Part shown: positions 47,449 through 61,271 of the stretch, in pieces | Numbering within the stretch: the stretch's first letter is position 1 | Layout of the letters: each line of letters opens with the position of its first letter | NCBI RefSeq assembly: GCF_963677195.1 | Contig: NZ_OY781918.1 | Location: 310,001 to 374,000, forward strand | Direction: 5' to 3' | Source of the DNA: an uncultured Marinifilum sp. | GTDB taxonomy: Bacteria; Bacteroidota; Bacteroidia; Bacteroidales; Marinifilaceae | DNA: 64,000 nucleotides | Notes under the pieces: generated by a model | What the model saw: only the letters and a program-made list of their open reading frames with translations | Told to the model about the DNA's origin: nothing | Database searches by the model: none | Made by a program: the position numbers and the translations under genes

Positions 47449-48693
47449 TTAATTGATTTCGTACTCTTTGATTTTACGATAAAGTGTACGTTCTGAGATT
47501 CCTAAATCCTGAGCAGCATATTTACGTTTCCCATTGTGTTTTTCAAGGGCTTTCTTAATCAACTCTATTTCTTTTTCTTCCAAGGATAAAGATTCTTCTA
47601 CAAATACCTCTGTATCCTGAATTACAGAATTATTATCAGTAGAAATATTTACTGCGGCTTGCTGTACAGACTGATGCTGAAGAATATCAACATCCTGATC
47701 TTCATACAACTTCCTAATAAGCACAGCATTATCTTTCTGCAAATCAGTTGAATCTCCGCTTTTCTGCATTAAATCAAATACTAATTTTTTTAGGTCCGAC
47801 ATATCTTTTTTCATATCGAACAATACCTGATAAAGAATTTCTCGTTCTGATGAAAAACTTTGATCCTGTTTTTTACTATCAGTATAAATTGCAGGTAGCA
47901 ATTGCTCATCATTTACAGGTAAATAAGTCTGTAAATTAACCGCACTTATCAACCTTTCTTTCTCTATGATAGAAATTTGCTCAGTAATATTTTTTAATTG
48001 TCGAATATTACCAGGCCATCGATACGATTTAAGAACTTGCTGTGCACCTTCTTCCAAACGCAAAGGCGGCATTCTATATCTTTCGGCAAAATCTTGGGCA
48101 AATTTTCTAAATAAAAGATGAATATCCTCCTGTCTTTCACGCAAGGGCGGCATACTAATAGGAACAGTATTTAATCGATAATACAGATCTTCTCTAAACC
48201 TACCTTCTCTTACCGAAACAGGAATATTCACATTGGTAGCAGCTACAACTCTAACATCAGTTTTTAAAACCTTTGAGGATCCTACTTTAATAAATTCACC
48301 AGTCTCCAATACCCGTAATAATCGTACTTGCGTAGATAAAGGCAATTCTCCAATTTCATCCAGAAAAATAGTTCCCTTGTTGGCCACTTCAAAGTATCCC
48401 TTTCTATCGGATAAGGCTCCTGTAAAAGCACCTTTTTCGTGTCCAAATAATTCCGAATCAATAGTACCCTCAGGAATAGCACCACAATTAACAGGAATAT
48501 ACGGTGCATGCTTACGAGCACTAAACTGATGTATTATTTGCGGAAACACTTCTTTTCCAGTTCCACTTTCACCAGTTATCAATACAGATAAATCAGTAGG
48601 AGCTACCTGTACTGCAATATCAAGTGCACGATTTAGTTCATTAGTTCTACCAATAATTCCAAATCTCTGCTTAATTTTTTGTACATCCATCAA
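47449..48693 (-). CDS. Sigma54-interacting transcriptional regulator without receiver domain
   Basis: The product has 414 residues. The AAA+ domain starts almost at the N-terminus: Walker A GESGTGKE (residues 41-48), the sigma54 loop GAFTGA (88-93), Walker B IFLDEIGEL, and R-finger region. A Fis-type HTH is at 375-412 (NGKRKYAAQDLGISERTLYRKIKEY). There is no REC or other sensor at the N-terminus, so activity is probably controlled by level or by a partner. It heads the lptE-TPR-secG operon. Confidence 0.93.
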   Translation of the reverse strand: MMDVQKIKQRFGIIGRTNELNRALDIAVQVAPTDLSVLITGESGTGKEVFPQIIHQFSARKHAPYIPVNCGAIPEGTIDSELFGHEKGAFTGALSDRKGYFEVANKGTIFLDEIGELPLSTQVRLLRVLETGEFIKVGSSKVLKTDVRVVAATNVNIPVSVREGRFREDLYYRLNTVPISMPPLRERQEDIHLLFRKFAQDFAERYRMPPLRLEEGAQQVLKSYRWPGNIRQLKNITEQISIIEKERLISAVNLQTYLPVNDEQLLPAIYTDSKKQDQSFSSEREILYQVLFDMKKDMSDLKKLVFDLMQKSGDSTDLQKDNAVLIRKLYEDQDVDILQHQSVQQAAVNISTDNNSVIQDTEVFVEESLSLEEKEIELIKKALEKHNGKRKYAAQDLGISERTLYRKIKEYEIN

Positions 48694-48879
48694 ATAAAAA
48701 ATCTTTTAAATTATAAAAACCTGTAATTTTAACAGACTACCTGACAAAATTACTACTTTTTAAATTTATTTAAATCTTTTACTTAGCTTAATATCCCTAA
48801 AGAATGTTAATTTTTTAGTATCCTTTTTTCGATAAAAGCGTAAGAATACTTTAATTACTAAACTAATTAAACATTTACA

Positions 48880-50046
48880 ATGGCTTTAGAATTAACGAAC
48901 CTAAAAGAATCTAACGAATTTCTCAATATTTTATTTGAAAATATCACTTCTGCTATTTTTATTGTTGATGAATCAATACGAGTAAATAATTTTAATGATT
49001 CTTTTTCCATCCTATTTGAGAAAAGAGAAGAACAAATTATGGGGAAATTATGTGGTAACGCAATTGGTTGTTCATTTGCTGTTGAAGCCAATGCTGATTG
49101 TGGAACTACGCCTTACTGTAAAACCTGTACGCTAAGAAAAAATATTATTAAAACGATGTCTCAAAAAATTCCAATTTACAAACAGAGTTTAAGCCGGGAA
49201 TTTTATGGTACCAAGAACAAAAACACCAAACACTTCATATACACCACTAAATATATTCGTTATCACGATAAAAATTACATTCTAATAATAGTAGATGATC
49301 ATACTGAATTAGAAGAACGAAAAAAAAGGCTTGAAGATCAAAACAAAACCTTACAAATACTGAGTGAACAAAAATCTAAATTCTTAGGAATTGCCGCTCA
49401 TGATCTTCGAAATCCTATTGGTGCAATTAACTCCTTTTCAGAAATTTTACTCGAATCAGAAAATGAATTTCCAAAAGAGGAAAAAGAAGAACTTTTAACT
49501 TTAATAAAAGATAGTAGTAATTTTTCACTTCATTTACTTAACGATTTATTAGATATCTCAAAAATAGAATTAGGAAAACTTGAACTAGAAAAAAGTATTA
49601 ATGATATAGAAGAAACAACCAAACACGTTATTAAAATAAATAAGGTATTTGCACGTAAAAAAAACATTTCCTTTAAATTCGAATCTAAGCTTAAAACAAA
49701 ACTCTTAAGTTTTGATAAAAGTAAAATTGAGCAGGTACTACATAATTTAATCAGTAATGCAATAAAATATTCAAATCCAGATACAAATATATTAATTTCA
49801 ATTATTGAAAATAGTTCAAACATAAGCATTTCAATAAAAGATCAGGGAGTAGGAATACCTGAAAATGAACTTTCAAAGTTATTTACTGAATTTGGCAAAA
49901 CAAGTGCAAAAACAACTGCTAACGAAAGTAGTACAGGCTTAGGACTAGCAATTGCTAAGAAAATTGTTATTGGCCATGGAGGCAAAATAATTGCGAAGAG
50001 CAAATTAGGCAAAGGTTCTGAATTTTTATTTACTTTGCCAAAGTAA
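48880..50046 (+). CDS. Soluble PAS-domain histidine kinase with a cysteine cluster
   Basis: The product has 388 residues and no membrane segment. An N-terminal PAS domain (12-145) carries Cys at 58, 64, 74, 80 and 83 (GKLCGN-AIGC, DCG, YCKTC), then a coiled coil (about 140-165), HisKA with H174 (IAAHDLRNPIG), and an HATPase domain (NLISNAIKYS, DQGVGIP, STGLGLAIAKK). The Cys arrangement recalls PAS domains binding metal or Fe-S clusters, suggesting cytosolic redox, oxygen or metal sensing. No response regulator adjoins. Divergent from the sigma54 regulator gene, 186 nt apart, which is a possible functional link. Confidence 0.9.
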   Translation: MALELTNLKESNEFLNILFENITSAIFIVDESIRVNNFNDSFSILFEKREEQIMGKLCGNAIGCSFAVEANADCGTTPYCKTCTLRKNIIKTMSQKIPIYKQSLSREFYGTKNKNTKHFIYTTKYIRYHDKNYILIIVDDHTELEERKKRLEDQNKTLQILSEQKSKFLGIAAHDLRNPIGAINSFSEILLESENEFPKEEKEELLTLIKDSSNFSLHLLNDLLDISKIELGKLELEKSINDIEETTKHVIKINKVFARKKNISFKFESKLKTKLLSFDKSKIEQVLHNLISNAIKYSNPDTNILISIIENSSNISISIKDQGVGIPENELSKLFTEFGKTSAKTTANESSTGLGLAIAKKIVIGHGGKIIAKSKLGKGSEFLFTLPK

Positions 50047-50070
50047 TTTAACTACGGTAAAATAAATAAA

Positions 50071-50820
50071 ATGAAATTTTTAGGAATTATTCCCGCCAGG
50101 TATGCATCCACAAGATTCCCTGGAAAACCTCTTGCCGATATTAATGGTAAACCAATGATTCAGCGAGTATACGAACAAACTAGCTTAGCAATAAAAGAAG
50201 TTTGGGTAGCTACTGACGATGAGAGAATAAAAAAAACAGTAGAATCTTTTGGTGGAAATGTAATTATGACCTCTGCTGATCACCAAAGTGGAACTGATAG
50301 AATAGCTGAAGCCGTTTCTAAAATTTTAGAAACAACATCAAATAAGCACGATGTTGTAATTAATATACAAGGCGACGAGCCATTTATTCAACCAGAACAG
50401 ATAAAAGCTGTAATGAAGTGCTTTAATAACTCTTCTACACAAATTGCAACTTTGGTTAAAGCAATTTCAAAACAAAACGAAATTTTTGATCCCAATAAAG
50501 TAAAAGCAGTTATTAGTAATGAAAAAAAAGCACTTTACTTTAGTCGTTCTGCAATTCCTTATTTACGAGGAATAGAAAAAGACAAGTGGCTAGAAAAAGG
50601 TATTTTTTACAAACATATCGGAATGTATGCTTATAAATTAGAAACACTAATGGAAATAACTAATTTAAGTCAAACTCCACTCGAATTATCCGAATCCCTC
50701 GAACAATTAAGATGGCTGGAAAATGGTTATTGGATACAAACCGAAATAACCTCTCATGAATCGATAGGGATAGACACTCCCGAAGATTTGGAAAGAATTA
50801 AGAAAATGGGACTTTTATAG
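50071..50820 (+). CDS. kdsB: 3-deoxy-manno-octulosonate cytidylyltransferase
   Basis: KdsB activates KDO with CTP for LPS core synthesis. The product has 249 residues with the nucleotide-binding start IIPARYASTRFPGKPL, the QGDEPFI metal motif, and the GIDTPEDLERI end. It follows the PAS kinase by 24 nt, possibly in one transcript, and is convergent with the rRNA operon. Confidence 0.95.
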   Translation: MKFLGIIPARYASTRFPGKPLADINGKPMIQRVYEQTSLAIKEVWVATDDERIKKTVESFGGNVIMTSADHQSGTDRIAEAVSKILETTSNKHDVVINIQGDEPFIQPEQIKAVMKCFNNSSTQIATLVKAISKQNEIFDPNKVKAVISNEKKALYFSRSAIPYLRGIEKDKWLEKGIFYKHIGMYAYKLETLMEITNLSQTPLELSESLEQLRWLENGYWIQTEITSHESIGIDTPEDLERIKKMGLL

Positions 50821-50880
50821 TCTCATTTTTTATTGAAGTTAAATAATCTGCTATTATAATAATTTACTTCAAACTAGAGC

Positions 50881-50920
50881 AAAAAAAAAGAGTCTTATTC
50901 ATAAAGAATAAGACTCTTTT
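50881..50920 (-). terminator. Rho-independent terminator of the rRNA operon
   Basis: AAAAGAGTCTTATTC pairs perfectly with GAATAAGACTCTTTT around a 5-nt loop; the A run on the plus strand (50881-50889) is a T run for the minus-strand rRNA transcript. It lies just 3' of 5S. Confidence 0.9.
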
Positions 50921-50923
50921 AAA

Positions 50924-51031
<108 letters not shown>

Positions 51032-51144
51032 TAAAATCATTGTATCCATTTTCCTTGATCTTACATCAAGTGGATAACTAATATCATAACATATCGAAAA
51101 AAAATAAAGAAAAAGTACCTTTGTTAGATTCAGCCATTGACCTT

Positions 51145-54020
<2,876 letters not shown>

Positions 54021-54105
54021 TTGTGTTAACAAAATATCAATCTTGTTGCCAAAATCAATCGTTGTTTCTTTACTTTGGTTACTTCTACTTTAATTTTTTT
54101 TCCAA

Positions 54106-54118
54106 TATGTCAAAGAAC
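54106..54118 (-). promoter_or_regulatory. boxA-like antitermination site upstream of 23S
   Basis: Minus strand GTTCTTTGACATA, almost the same as the leader site at 56129-56141 and similar to boxA of rRNA operons. Confidence 0.5.
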
Positions 54119-54146
54119 TTTACAAATACATCATAGTATCTTATTG

Positions 54147-54220
54147 TGGAGAATATCGGAGTCGAACCGATGACCTCCTGCGTGCAAGGCAGGCGCTCTA
54201 GCCAACTGAGCTAATCCCCC
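54147..54220 (-). tRNA. tRNA-Ala (anticodon TGC)
   Basis: 74-nt cloverleaf on the minus strand in the 16S-23S spacer: acceptor GGGGGAT / ATTCTCC with the G3-U70 alanine identity pair, anticodon loop CTTGCAC, discriminator A. Confidence 0.95.
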
Positions 54221-54275
54221 ATATTACGTTTCACTTCAATTATTAATTAAAAATTAATAATTAATAATTATGATG

Positions 54276-54349
54276 TAGTCCTGCGCAGATTTGAACTGCG
54301 GACCCCTACATTATCAGTGTAGTGCTCTAACCAACTGAGCTACAGGACT
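54276..54349 (-). tRNA. tRNA-Ile (anticodon GAT)
   Basis: 74-nt cloverleaf on the minus strand in the 16S-23S spacer: acceptor AGTCCTG / CAGGACT, anticodon loop CTGATAA, discriminator A. Confidence 0.95.
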
Positions 54350-54498
54350 GTAATTACCTATACGCTTAGCGGTGTAAACACCCTAACGCTATGGGTTATG
54401 GTATGATTTATTTGTTGAAAACGAATAAAAAAGCTAGGAAATAGTCAAACAATTCCTCACCTAATTCACTAAACATTTGTCGATACTCCACACTCCAG

Positions 54499-56022
<1,524 letters not shown>

Positions 56023-56128
56023 ATAAAAGTTTTTATTTAATTCTGCTCGTTGGATGTATCAAAGTTTTCGTAAATTTTATTGACAAGGTTTTATTCTTGT
56101 ATTTTACCTAACTTTTTTCGTTTTCAGT

Positions 56129-56141
56129 ATTTTCAAAGAAC
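56129..56141 (-). promoter_or_regulatory. boxA-like antitermination site in the 16S leader
   Basis: Minus strand GTTCTTTGAAAAT, shared with the spacer site at 54106-54118. It lies between promoter P1 and 16S. Confidence 0.5.
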
Positions 56142-56201
56142 GCTTTCGTTCTGTTTTTTTCCTTTCATTATCACTCAAAAACCTGAGCGGAAAAGCGAGC
56201 G

Positions 56202-56234
56202 CAAAGATAACAGGTTTTTATTTCTAAATCCAAA
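56202..56234 (-). promoter_or_regulatory. rRNA promoter P1
   Basis: Minus strand TTTG (56234-56231), 21-nt spacer, TATCTTTG (56209-56202), followed by CGCTCGCTTTT. Nearest to 16S, leader about 170 nt. Confidence 0.85.
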
Positions 56235-56338
56235 TAAAAATTGAAATATTTTTTAAAAAATTTCGAAGACCAAAACCTCAAATCTTACAACCCCAGAATG
56301 TCTTTTTTTTTCAACTAACCCCCTTGGATTAGCGGCTG

Positions 56339-56371
56339 CAAAGATAAACACTTTTTATTTTATCCCGCAAA
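56339..56371 (-). promoter_or_regulatory. rRNA promoter P2
   Basis: Minus strand TTTG (56371-56368), 21-nt spacer, TATCTTTG (56346-56339), followed by CAGCCGCT. Confidence 0.85.
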
Positions 56372-56461
56372 TGTTTTTTGAACTTTTTTTGAACTCAAAA
56401 TCTTATTAAAGCCTTATAAATACTAGCACTCCATAAGATTTCTTCGCTCCAAAAGCGGCTG

Positions 56462-56494
56462 CAAAGATAAAGAATTTATTTCCTAATCTCCAAA
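56462..56494 (-). promoter_or_regulatory. rRNA promoter P3
   Basis: Minus strand TTTG (56494-56491), 21-nt spacer, TATCTTTG (56469-56462), followed by CAGCCGCTTTT. Confidence 0.85.
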
Positions 56495-56651
56495 TCCTAA
56501 TTCAAAAAAAAAAAAAAAGAAATAAAAATTGGATGTTTAGTAGGTGTAAACAATCAAATAAAAAAAAAGATTCCTACGTCCACCCTACCACTGCCTATAA
56601 AATACTACTAAACAACCATTTTATAAATCCACTCTCCGTTGAAAGTGGCTG

Positions 56652-56684
56652 CAAATATAACAGTTGAAATAGCAACTTTCCAAA
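56652..56684 (-). promoter_or_regulatory. rRNA promoter P4
   Basis: Minus strand TTTG (56684-56681), 21-nt spacer, TATATTTG (56659-56652), followed by CAGCCACTTT. Apart from the four promoters, the 776-nt gap 56023-56798 holds only AT-rich DNA with poly-A/T runs. Confidence 0.8.
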
Positions 56685-56798
56685 TATTTTATTGGAATTT
56701 TTTATAATAAAATCACAATCCCTTGATTTATAACGACAAAAAAAAATCACAATCGGATTGTAATTTTAATTCATACTATATTTTCAACTCTCAAAAAA

Positions 56799-57833
56799 TC
56801 AATTTCCACTTAAAAGAAGCTTTTTTAAGCTATCAATTTGCTTCTTACTTCCCAATACGAAAAGATGATAATTATCTTTAATGACTAATTCGGGAGCAGG
56901 ATTATAAACATAAGCTCCTTCATCATTTTTTAAACCTATAATATTTGCACCTGATCTATTCCTTACACTTAATTCTTTTATTGATTTTTCTATAAAGCAA
57001 CCTGCTAATCCATGACAACTAACCTCTTCTAGTTTTACACCTTCTGAAGATTGTAATAATATATTATCTAGGAACTCGATAACATCAGGCTGAGCCACAA
57101 GCTTTGCCATTTGCTGTCCACCAAGGCGATCAGGCATTATCACATTATCTGCGCCAGCTCTTTTTAGCTTGTGATCGGATTGACTATTTGAAGATCTGGA
57201 AATAATTCTTAATTCTGGATTCATTTCCCGCGCAGTTAGCACAACATAAACATTTTCAGCATCGTTGGGAATGGCTGTAATTAAGGCCGAAGCTTTAGAA
57301 ATATTTGCCATATCCAAAACTTCTTCCTGCGTAGCATCACCTTGGATAAAATACAAATCGGGAAACATTCGAACCCGATCGATAGCTGTTTCTTTTGAAT
57401 CGACGACAACAACTTTCTCGCCATGCTCTATTAATTCAAGACTTGCTTGTTTTCCATTACGGCCAAAACCACATACTATCACGTGACCATTTAATTTATC
57501 TATTTTTTTCACAATTCTATAATCTTTTAAGTTTCGACGAAAAACACCATCTAAAATAAAACGCGTTATAGCCGATGCCATATAACCAAAAATTCCAAAA
57601 CTTATAAAAATAAGAAAAATGGTGAACAGTTTTCCAGCATCGGATAGAGCATGCACCTCTTTAAAGCCTACAGTAGAAATAGTAATAACAGTCATATATA
57701 GCGCATCGATCCAATTGTATGCTTCATTTAGATACATGTAGCCTACAGTACCAGTAAGAACTGCAAGAGCCATAAAAGATAGTGCAATACTAACAGTGCG
57801 AATATTTTCTTCCCAAATCTTCTGTTTATTCAT
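56799..57833 (-). CDS. Potassium channel with RCK (TrkA-N/TrkA-C) domains
   Basis: The product has 344 residues: two membrane segments (about 14-34 and 70-92) flanking a pore loop with filter T54-V-G-F57-K-E, then a TrkA-N Rossmann domain (VIVCGFGRNGKQ near 115, VVVVDSKE) and a TrkA-C domain (about 260-340). It resembles MthK/YugO-type channels that gate by ligand binding to the RCK ring. The filter differs from the usual TVGYGD. It stands alone, 66 nt from the DUF2851 gene upstream. Confidence 0.9.
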   Translation of the reverse strand: MNKQKIWEENIRTVSIALSFMALAVLTGTVGYMYLNEAYNWIDALYMTVITISTVGFKEVHALSDAGKLFTIFLIFISFGIFGYMASAITRFILDGVFRRNLKDYRIVKKIDKLNGHVIVCGFGRNGKQASLELIEHGEKVVVVDSKETAIDRVRMFPDLYFIQGDATQEEVLDMANISKASALITAIPNDAENVYVVLTAREMNPELRIISRSSNSQSDHKLKRAGADNVIMPDRLGGQQMAKLVAQPDVIEFLDNILLQSSEGVKLEEVSCHGLAGCFIEKSIKELSVRNRSGANIIGLKNDEGAYVYNPAPELVIKDNYHLFVLGSKKQIDSLKKLLLSGN

Positions 57834-57899
57834 AAAAAACGATCAATAATAATCTAAGATAATCAATATCCATAGACATCCTAAGAGATATAATAATTT

Positions 57900-59189
57900 T
57901 TAGATTTTATTAGTATTTACATTCCCTGCTCGAATTATTCTATTTCCGAATTCACATTGCAAACATCTAAATTTATCGCAATAATTTGATTTTAGTTGCA
58001 GTAATGATTGAGAATAAAATGCAGATTTTACTTCTACCCCACAATCTTTCCATTTATTTATAACCGAATTATTTTCTGCAGGCATCTGATCAAGGAGTTC
58101 AAGAGCTTTATCTTTAATTTTAGGCATACCATTATTTTGTCCATACACAAACATTAGAGGAACAACTGAATTTATAATTATTCCATCGATCGCAGAGGAA
58201 CCTAATTTTTTATGCCGCGATACAGATTCTTTACCAAACTGATAATGATTACGCCAATAAGGAGACGTTTCGACATTAAAAATTTCTTTTATTTTAGCAT
58301 AACTTGCCGCATTAATTATTTGCGCACACAAAGCGTTTGTTTTAAATATTAAAGATGCCAATTGCGCAATTCGAATAGTTGGAAAATTAGCTGGCCTTAA
58401 ACGCAACCACTTCCATCGGCTTTCGGGCATAGGAGATAAATTATATTTAGCAGCTAAAAATTTATACTCTCTGCACAAATCCTTAAAGTACAAATCTTCA
58501 CATTCTAAATTAAGCATTCCTGCCTGACCAAACAACAAAGCTTCTATTTGTAAAAGTGAATTTTTCTGTCGCGATAAAATATTAATTGATACAGATTGTG
58601 CCAATTGCTGAAACGGATCTGAATTAACTTTCATTCCAAAATAACGCGCCAAAAGTTGATAAAAAGTTTCTTCCCAGGAAAATGAATTTTGTTTTAAGAT
58701 CTCTTGAATTTCTTTTGATTTTCTTTCTAAGCGTTCCACCATCATTCTTTGAAGCCAATTTCGAACAAAAAAGCGATCGACCGAATTGATATCATCAAAA
58801 CAAGGAATCCATTTTTGGGAATTCATTAAAGCATTATAGTTAGCTAACAAAGCAGGATTAAAGTCTAACTTTAAACTTGGCAACAAACGATCATTATTAA
58901 GTATTACATTGCCATTATCTTCATAAATTACATGAAGAATTACGTTCTCATAGGCTTCATCTTCGTGATGTTTATGAGTATACCAATAAGATGATTTTAT
59001 GTGAATTTCAACATTTCCAGCCCAAAGAATATCATTAATTTTAATTCTGGCATCGAAAAAATCGGGACCTGCATCAAAATTTTGCCTACCAACATCCAAT
59101 ATTTCTATCACATCACCTTGAGTAGAAAAAATATTCTCATCTTTAAACAAACGAGATTTCCATATAAATTGCAAAAAATCCTCGGTCAT
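57900..59189 (-). CDS. DUF2851 family protein
   Basis: The product has 429 residues with no signal peptide. The start (EDFLQFIWKSRLF, then GRQNFDAGPDFFDARIKI, WAGNVEIHIKSSYW, HHEDEAYENVILHVIYE) is the DUF2851 pattern, seen almost only in Bacteroidota. The GPDFF-D-A and E-x-H-x-K residues resemble a nuclease-like core, but this is speculation. A C-x-x-x-x-C-x-x-C site near the C-terminus (YCDKFRCLQCEFG) may bind zinc. No function is established. Confidence 0.85.
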   Translation of the reverse strand: MTEDFLQFIWKSRLFKDENIFSTQGDVIEILDVGRQNFDAGPDFFDARIKINDILWAGNVEIHIKSSYWYTHKHHEDEAYENVILHVIYEDNGNVILNNDRLLPSLKLDFNPALLANYNALMNSQKWIPCFDDINSVDRFFVRNWLQRMMVERLERKSKEIQEILKQNSFSWEETFYQLLARYFGMKVNSDPFQQLAQSVSINILSRQKNSLLQIEALLFGQAGMLNLECEDLYFKDLCREYKFLAAKYNLSPMPESRWKWLRLRPANFPTIRIAQLASLIFKTNALCAQIINAASYAKIKEIFNVETSPYWRNHYQFGKESVSRHKKLGSSAIDGIIINSVVPLMFVYGQNNGMPKIKDKALELLDQMPAENNSVINKWKDCGVEVKSAFYSQSLLQLKSNYCDKFRCLQCEFGNRIIRAGNVNTNKI

Positions 59190-59244
59190 ACAATAGATAT
59201 TTTATCATCATCCCGAATTTAACAATTTACTAATCAATAGACAA

Positions 59245-59274
59245 TAAAAAAGTGGCTAATCAATGACAGCCACT
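59245..59274 (-). terminator. Rho-independent terminator of pyrF
   Basis: AGTGGCT and AGCCACT pair perfectly (7 bp, 10-nt loop) with six T on the minus strand, 24 nt after the pyrF stop. Confidence 0.8.
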
Positions 59275-59297
59275 CTTAATTGTTATTATTGCAATAA

Positions 59298-60125
59298 TTA
59301 AATTACAGATTTTTCTTTTAAAAGATCTTCCATTTCTAATTGAAGTTCTTTAGATTTTTCCCCTGCTGTTTTTGCAAAATTTTCTGAAGTATCGGCAAAA
59401 ATAATTCCTCGGGAAGAATTCACAAGCAAACCACAAGCTTCGTTCATTCCATATTTTGCAACTTCCTGTAAACTTCCACCCTGAGCACCAACTCCTGGTA
59501 CCAACAAGAAATGTTTTGGAGCAATTTTTCGAATATCGCCTAACATTTCGGCCTTGGTAGCACCAACAACATACATCATATTATCCTTAGTTCCCCATTC
59601 CTGAGATTTTTCCAGCACTTTCTCAAACATTTTCTGTTCTCCTTCCTGAAAAAACTGAAAATCGAAGGCCCCCTTGTTTGATGTAAGAGCAAGTAAGATT
59701 ACCCATTTGTTTTTATACTCAAGAAATGGGCTTACTGAATCCTCTCCCATATATGGTGCTACAGTTATTGAATCGAAAGGCATATTTTCTAAAAATGCAC
59801 TGGCATACATTTTAGAGGTATTTCCAATATCTCCTCGCTTAGCATCAGCAATTAAAAATATATCTGGGTATGTTTCTTTGATATAGTTTACAGTTTTCTC
59901 GAGACTTAACCATCCTGCTGCTCCTCTGCATTCATAAAATGCAACATTAGGCTTATAGGCTACAGTATACTCTGCTGTAGCATCGACAATTGCTTTATTG
60001 AATTCGAAAACCGGATCTTCGAAATTCATAAGATGAGAAGGTATTTTCTTCACATCACTATCTAAACCTACACAAAGGAAACTCTTCTTCTTTCTAATTT
60101 GCTCGAATAATGCCTGATAGTTCAT
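59298..60125 (-). CDS. pyrF: Orotidine 5'-phosphate decarboxylase (type 2)
   Basis: PyrF makes UMP, the last step of pyrimidine synthesis. The product has 275 residues, the longer type-2 form. The catalytic D94-A-K96-R-G-D99 motif ([12 protein letters not shown]) and the phosphate-binding GVGAQGGS and NSSRGIIF stretches are present. It lies downstream of prfA, but a terminator separates them. Confidence 0.95.
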   Translation of the reverse strand: MNYQALFEQIRKKKSFLCVGLDSDVKKIPSHLMNFEDPVFEFNKAIVDATAEYTVAYKPNVAFYECRGAAGWLSLEKTVNYIKETYPDIFLIADAKRGDIGNTSKMYASAFLENMPFDSITVAPYMGEDSVSPFLEYKNKWVILLALTSNKGAFDFQFFQEGEQKMFEKVLEKSQEWGTKDNMMYVVGATKAEMLGDIRKIAPKHFLLVPGVGAQGGSLQEVAKYGMNEACGLLVNSSRGIIFADTSENFAKTAGEKSKELQLEMEDLLKEKSVI

Positions 60126-60151
60126 TTTTTTGGTTGTTTACTAGTTAATAC

Positions 60152-60179
60152 AAAAAAGGCAGTGGAAATACCACTGCCA
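60152..60179 (-). terminator. Rho-independent terminator of prfA
   Basis: GGCAGTGG and CCACTGCC pair perfectly around a 5-nt loop; the A run at 60152-60157 gives six T on the minus strand. It lies 7 nt after prfA and 27 nt before the pyrF start. Confidence 0.85.
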
Positions 60180-60185
60180 ATATCT

Positions 60186-61271
60186 TTATAAACCACTTTC
60201 TTTAAGTCGTTCTGCGTTTTCTTCAATTTGAAGCTTATCGATAATTTCCTGAATATCTCCGTCGATAACTGCCGACAAATTATACAAGGTAAGATTAATA
60301 CGATGATCGGTAACTCGTCCTTGCGGATAATTATACGTTCGAATTTTTGCAGATCTATCGCCTGTAGAAACCATTGTTTTACGTTTAGATGAAATTTCAT
60401 CTAAATATTTTTGGTGCTCCATTGCATAAATACGTGAACGTAATTCAATCATTGCTTTAGCAAGATTTTTCAACTGTGATTTCTGATCCTGACAAGTAAC
60501 AACAATATTTGTAGGAATATGAGTTAATCGAATTGCCGAGTAAGTTGTATTTACTGACTGACCTCCTGGACCCGACGAACAGTATGTATCTTTACGGATA
60601 TCGCTTTCTTTCACATCAACATCAAATTCTTCTGCTTCTGGCAATACTGCTACTGATGCTGCACTAGTATGCACTCGTCCCTGAGTTTCGGTTTGCGGTA
60701 CACGTTGAACCCGGTGTACACCCGATTCGTACTTTAATATACCATAAACTCCTTCGCCAGTAACATTCATAACAATTTCCTTATATCCACCCGATGTTCC
60801 TTCACTAAAACTCGAAACAGAAACTTTCCAACCTCTGGCTTCGCAGTATTTAGTGTACATTCTAGCCAAATCGCCAGCAAAAATACTAGCTTCATCGCCA
60901 CCTGTACCACCACGAATCTCAAGAATCGCATTTTTAGAATCTTCAGGATCGGCAGGAACCAAAAGAAGCTTGATATTTTGCTCCATTTCGGGAAGCTTAA
61001 CTTCTAGCTCATCTAATTCCATTTTAGCCATTTCACGCAGTTCCTCATCAGACTCATTTGCAATGATATCTTTTGATTCTGCTATTGTGTCGACAGCATT
61101 TTTGTATTCTTTAGCAGCTTCGGTTACTAGTTCCAGCTCTTTATATTCTTTGCTTAATTTTACAAAGCGTTTCATATCTCCCATCATTTCTGGATCGGTA
61201 ATTAATTGTCCGACCTCCTTAAACCTGATGAAGACACCTTCTAATTTATCTAGGATCAAATTATTGCTCAT
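60186..61271 (-). CDS. prfA: Peptide chain release factor 1
   Basis: RF1 reads UAA and UAG and releases the finished chain. The product has 361 residues from the ATG at 61271; an upstream in-frame start would add 28 residues and give an untypical length. The GGQ hydrolysis motif is residues 236-238 ([12 protein letters not shown]) and the codon-reading P-x-T tripeptide is PQT in [13 protein letters not shown], marking RF1 and not RF2. Confidence 0.96.
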   Translation of the reverse strand: MSNNLILDKLEGVFIRFKEVGQLITDPEMMGDMKRFVKLSKEYKELELVTEAAKEYKNAVDTIAESKDIIANESDEELREMAKMELDELEVKLPEMEQNIKLLLVPADPEDSKNAILEIRGGTGGDEASIFAGDLARMYTKYCEARGWKVSVSSFSEGTSGGYKEIVMNVTGEGVYGILKYESGVHRVQRVPQTETQGRVHTSAASVAVLPEAEEFDVDVKESDIRKDTYCSSGPGGQSVNTTYSAIRLTHIPTNIVVTCQDQKSQLKNLAKAMIELRSRIYAMEHQKYLDEISSKRKTMVSTGDRSAKIRTYNYPQGRVTDHRINLTLYNLSAVIDGDIQEIIDKLQIEENAERLKESGL

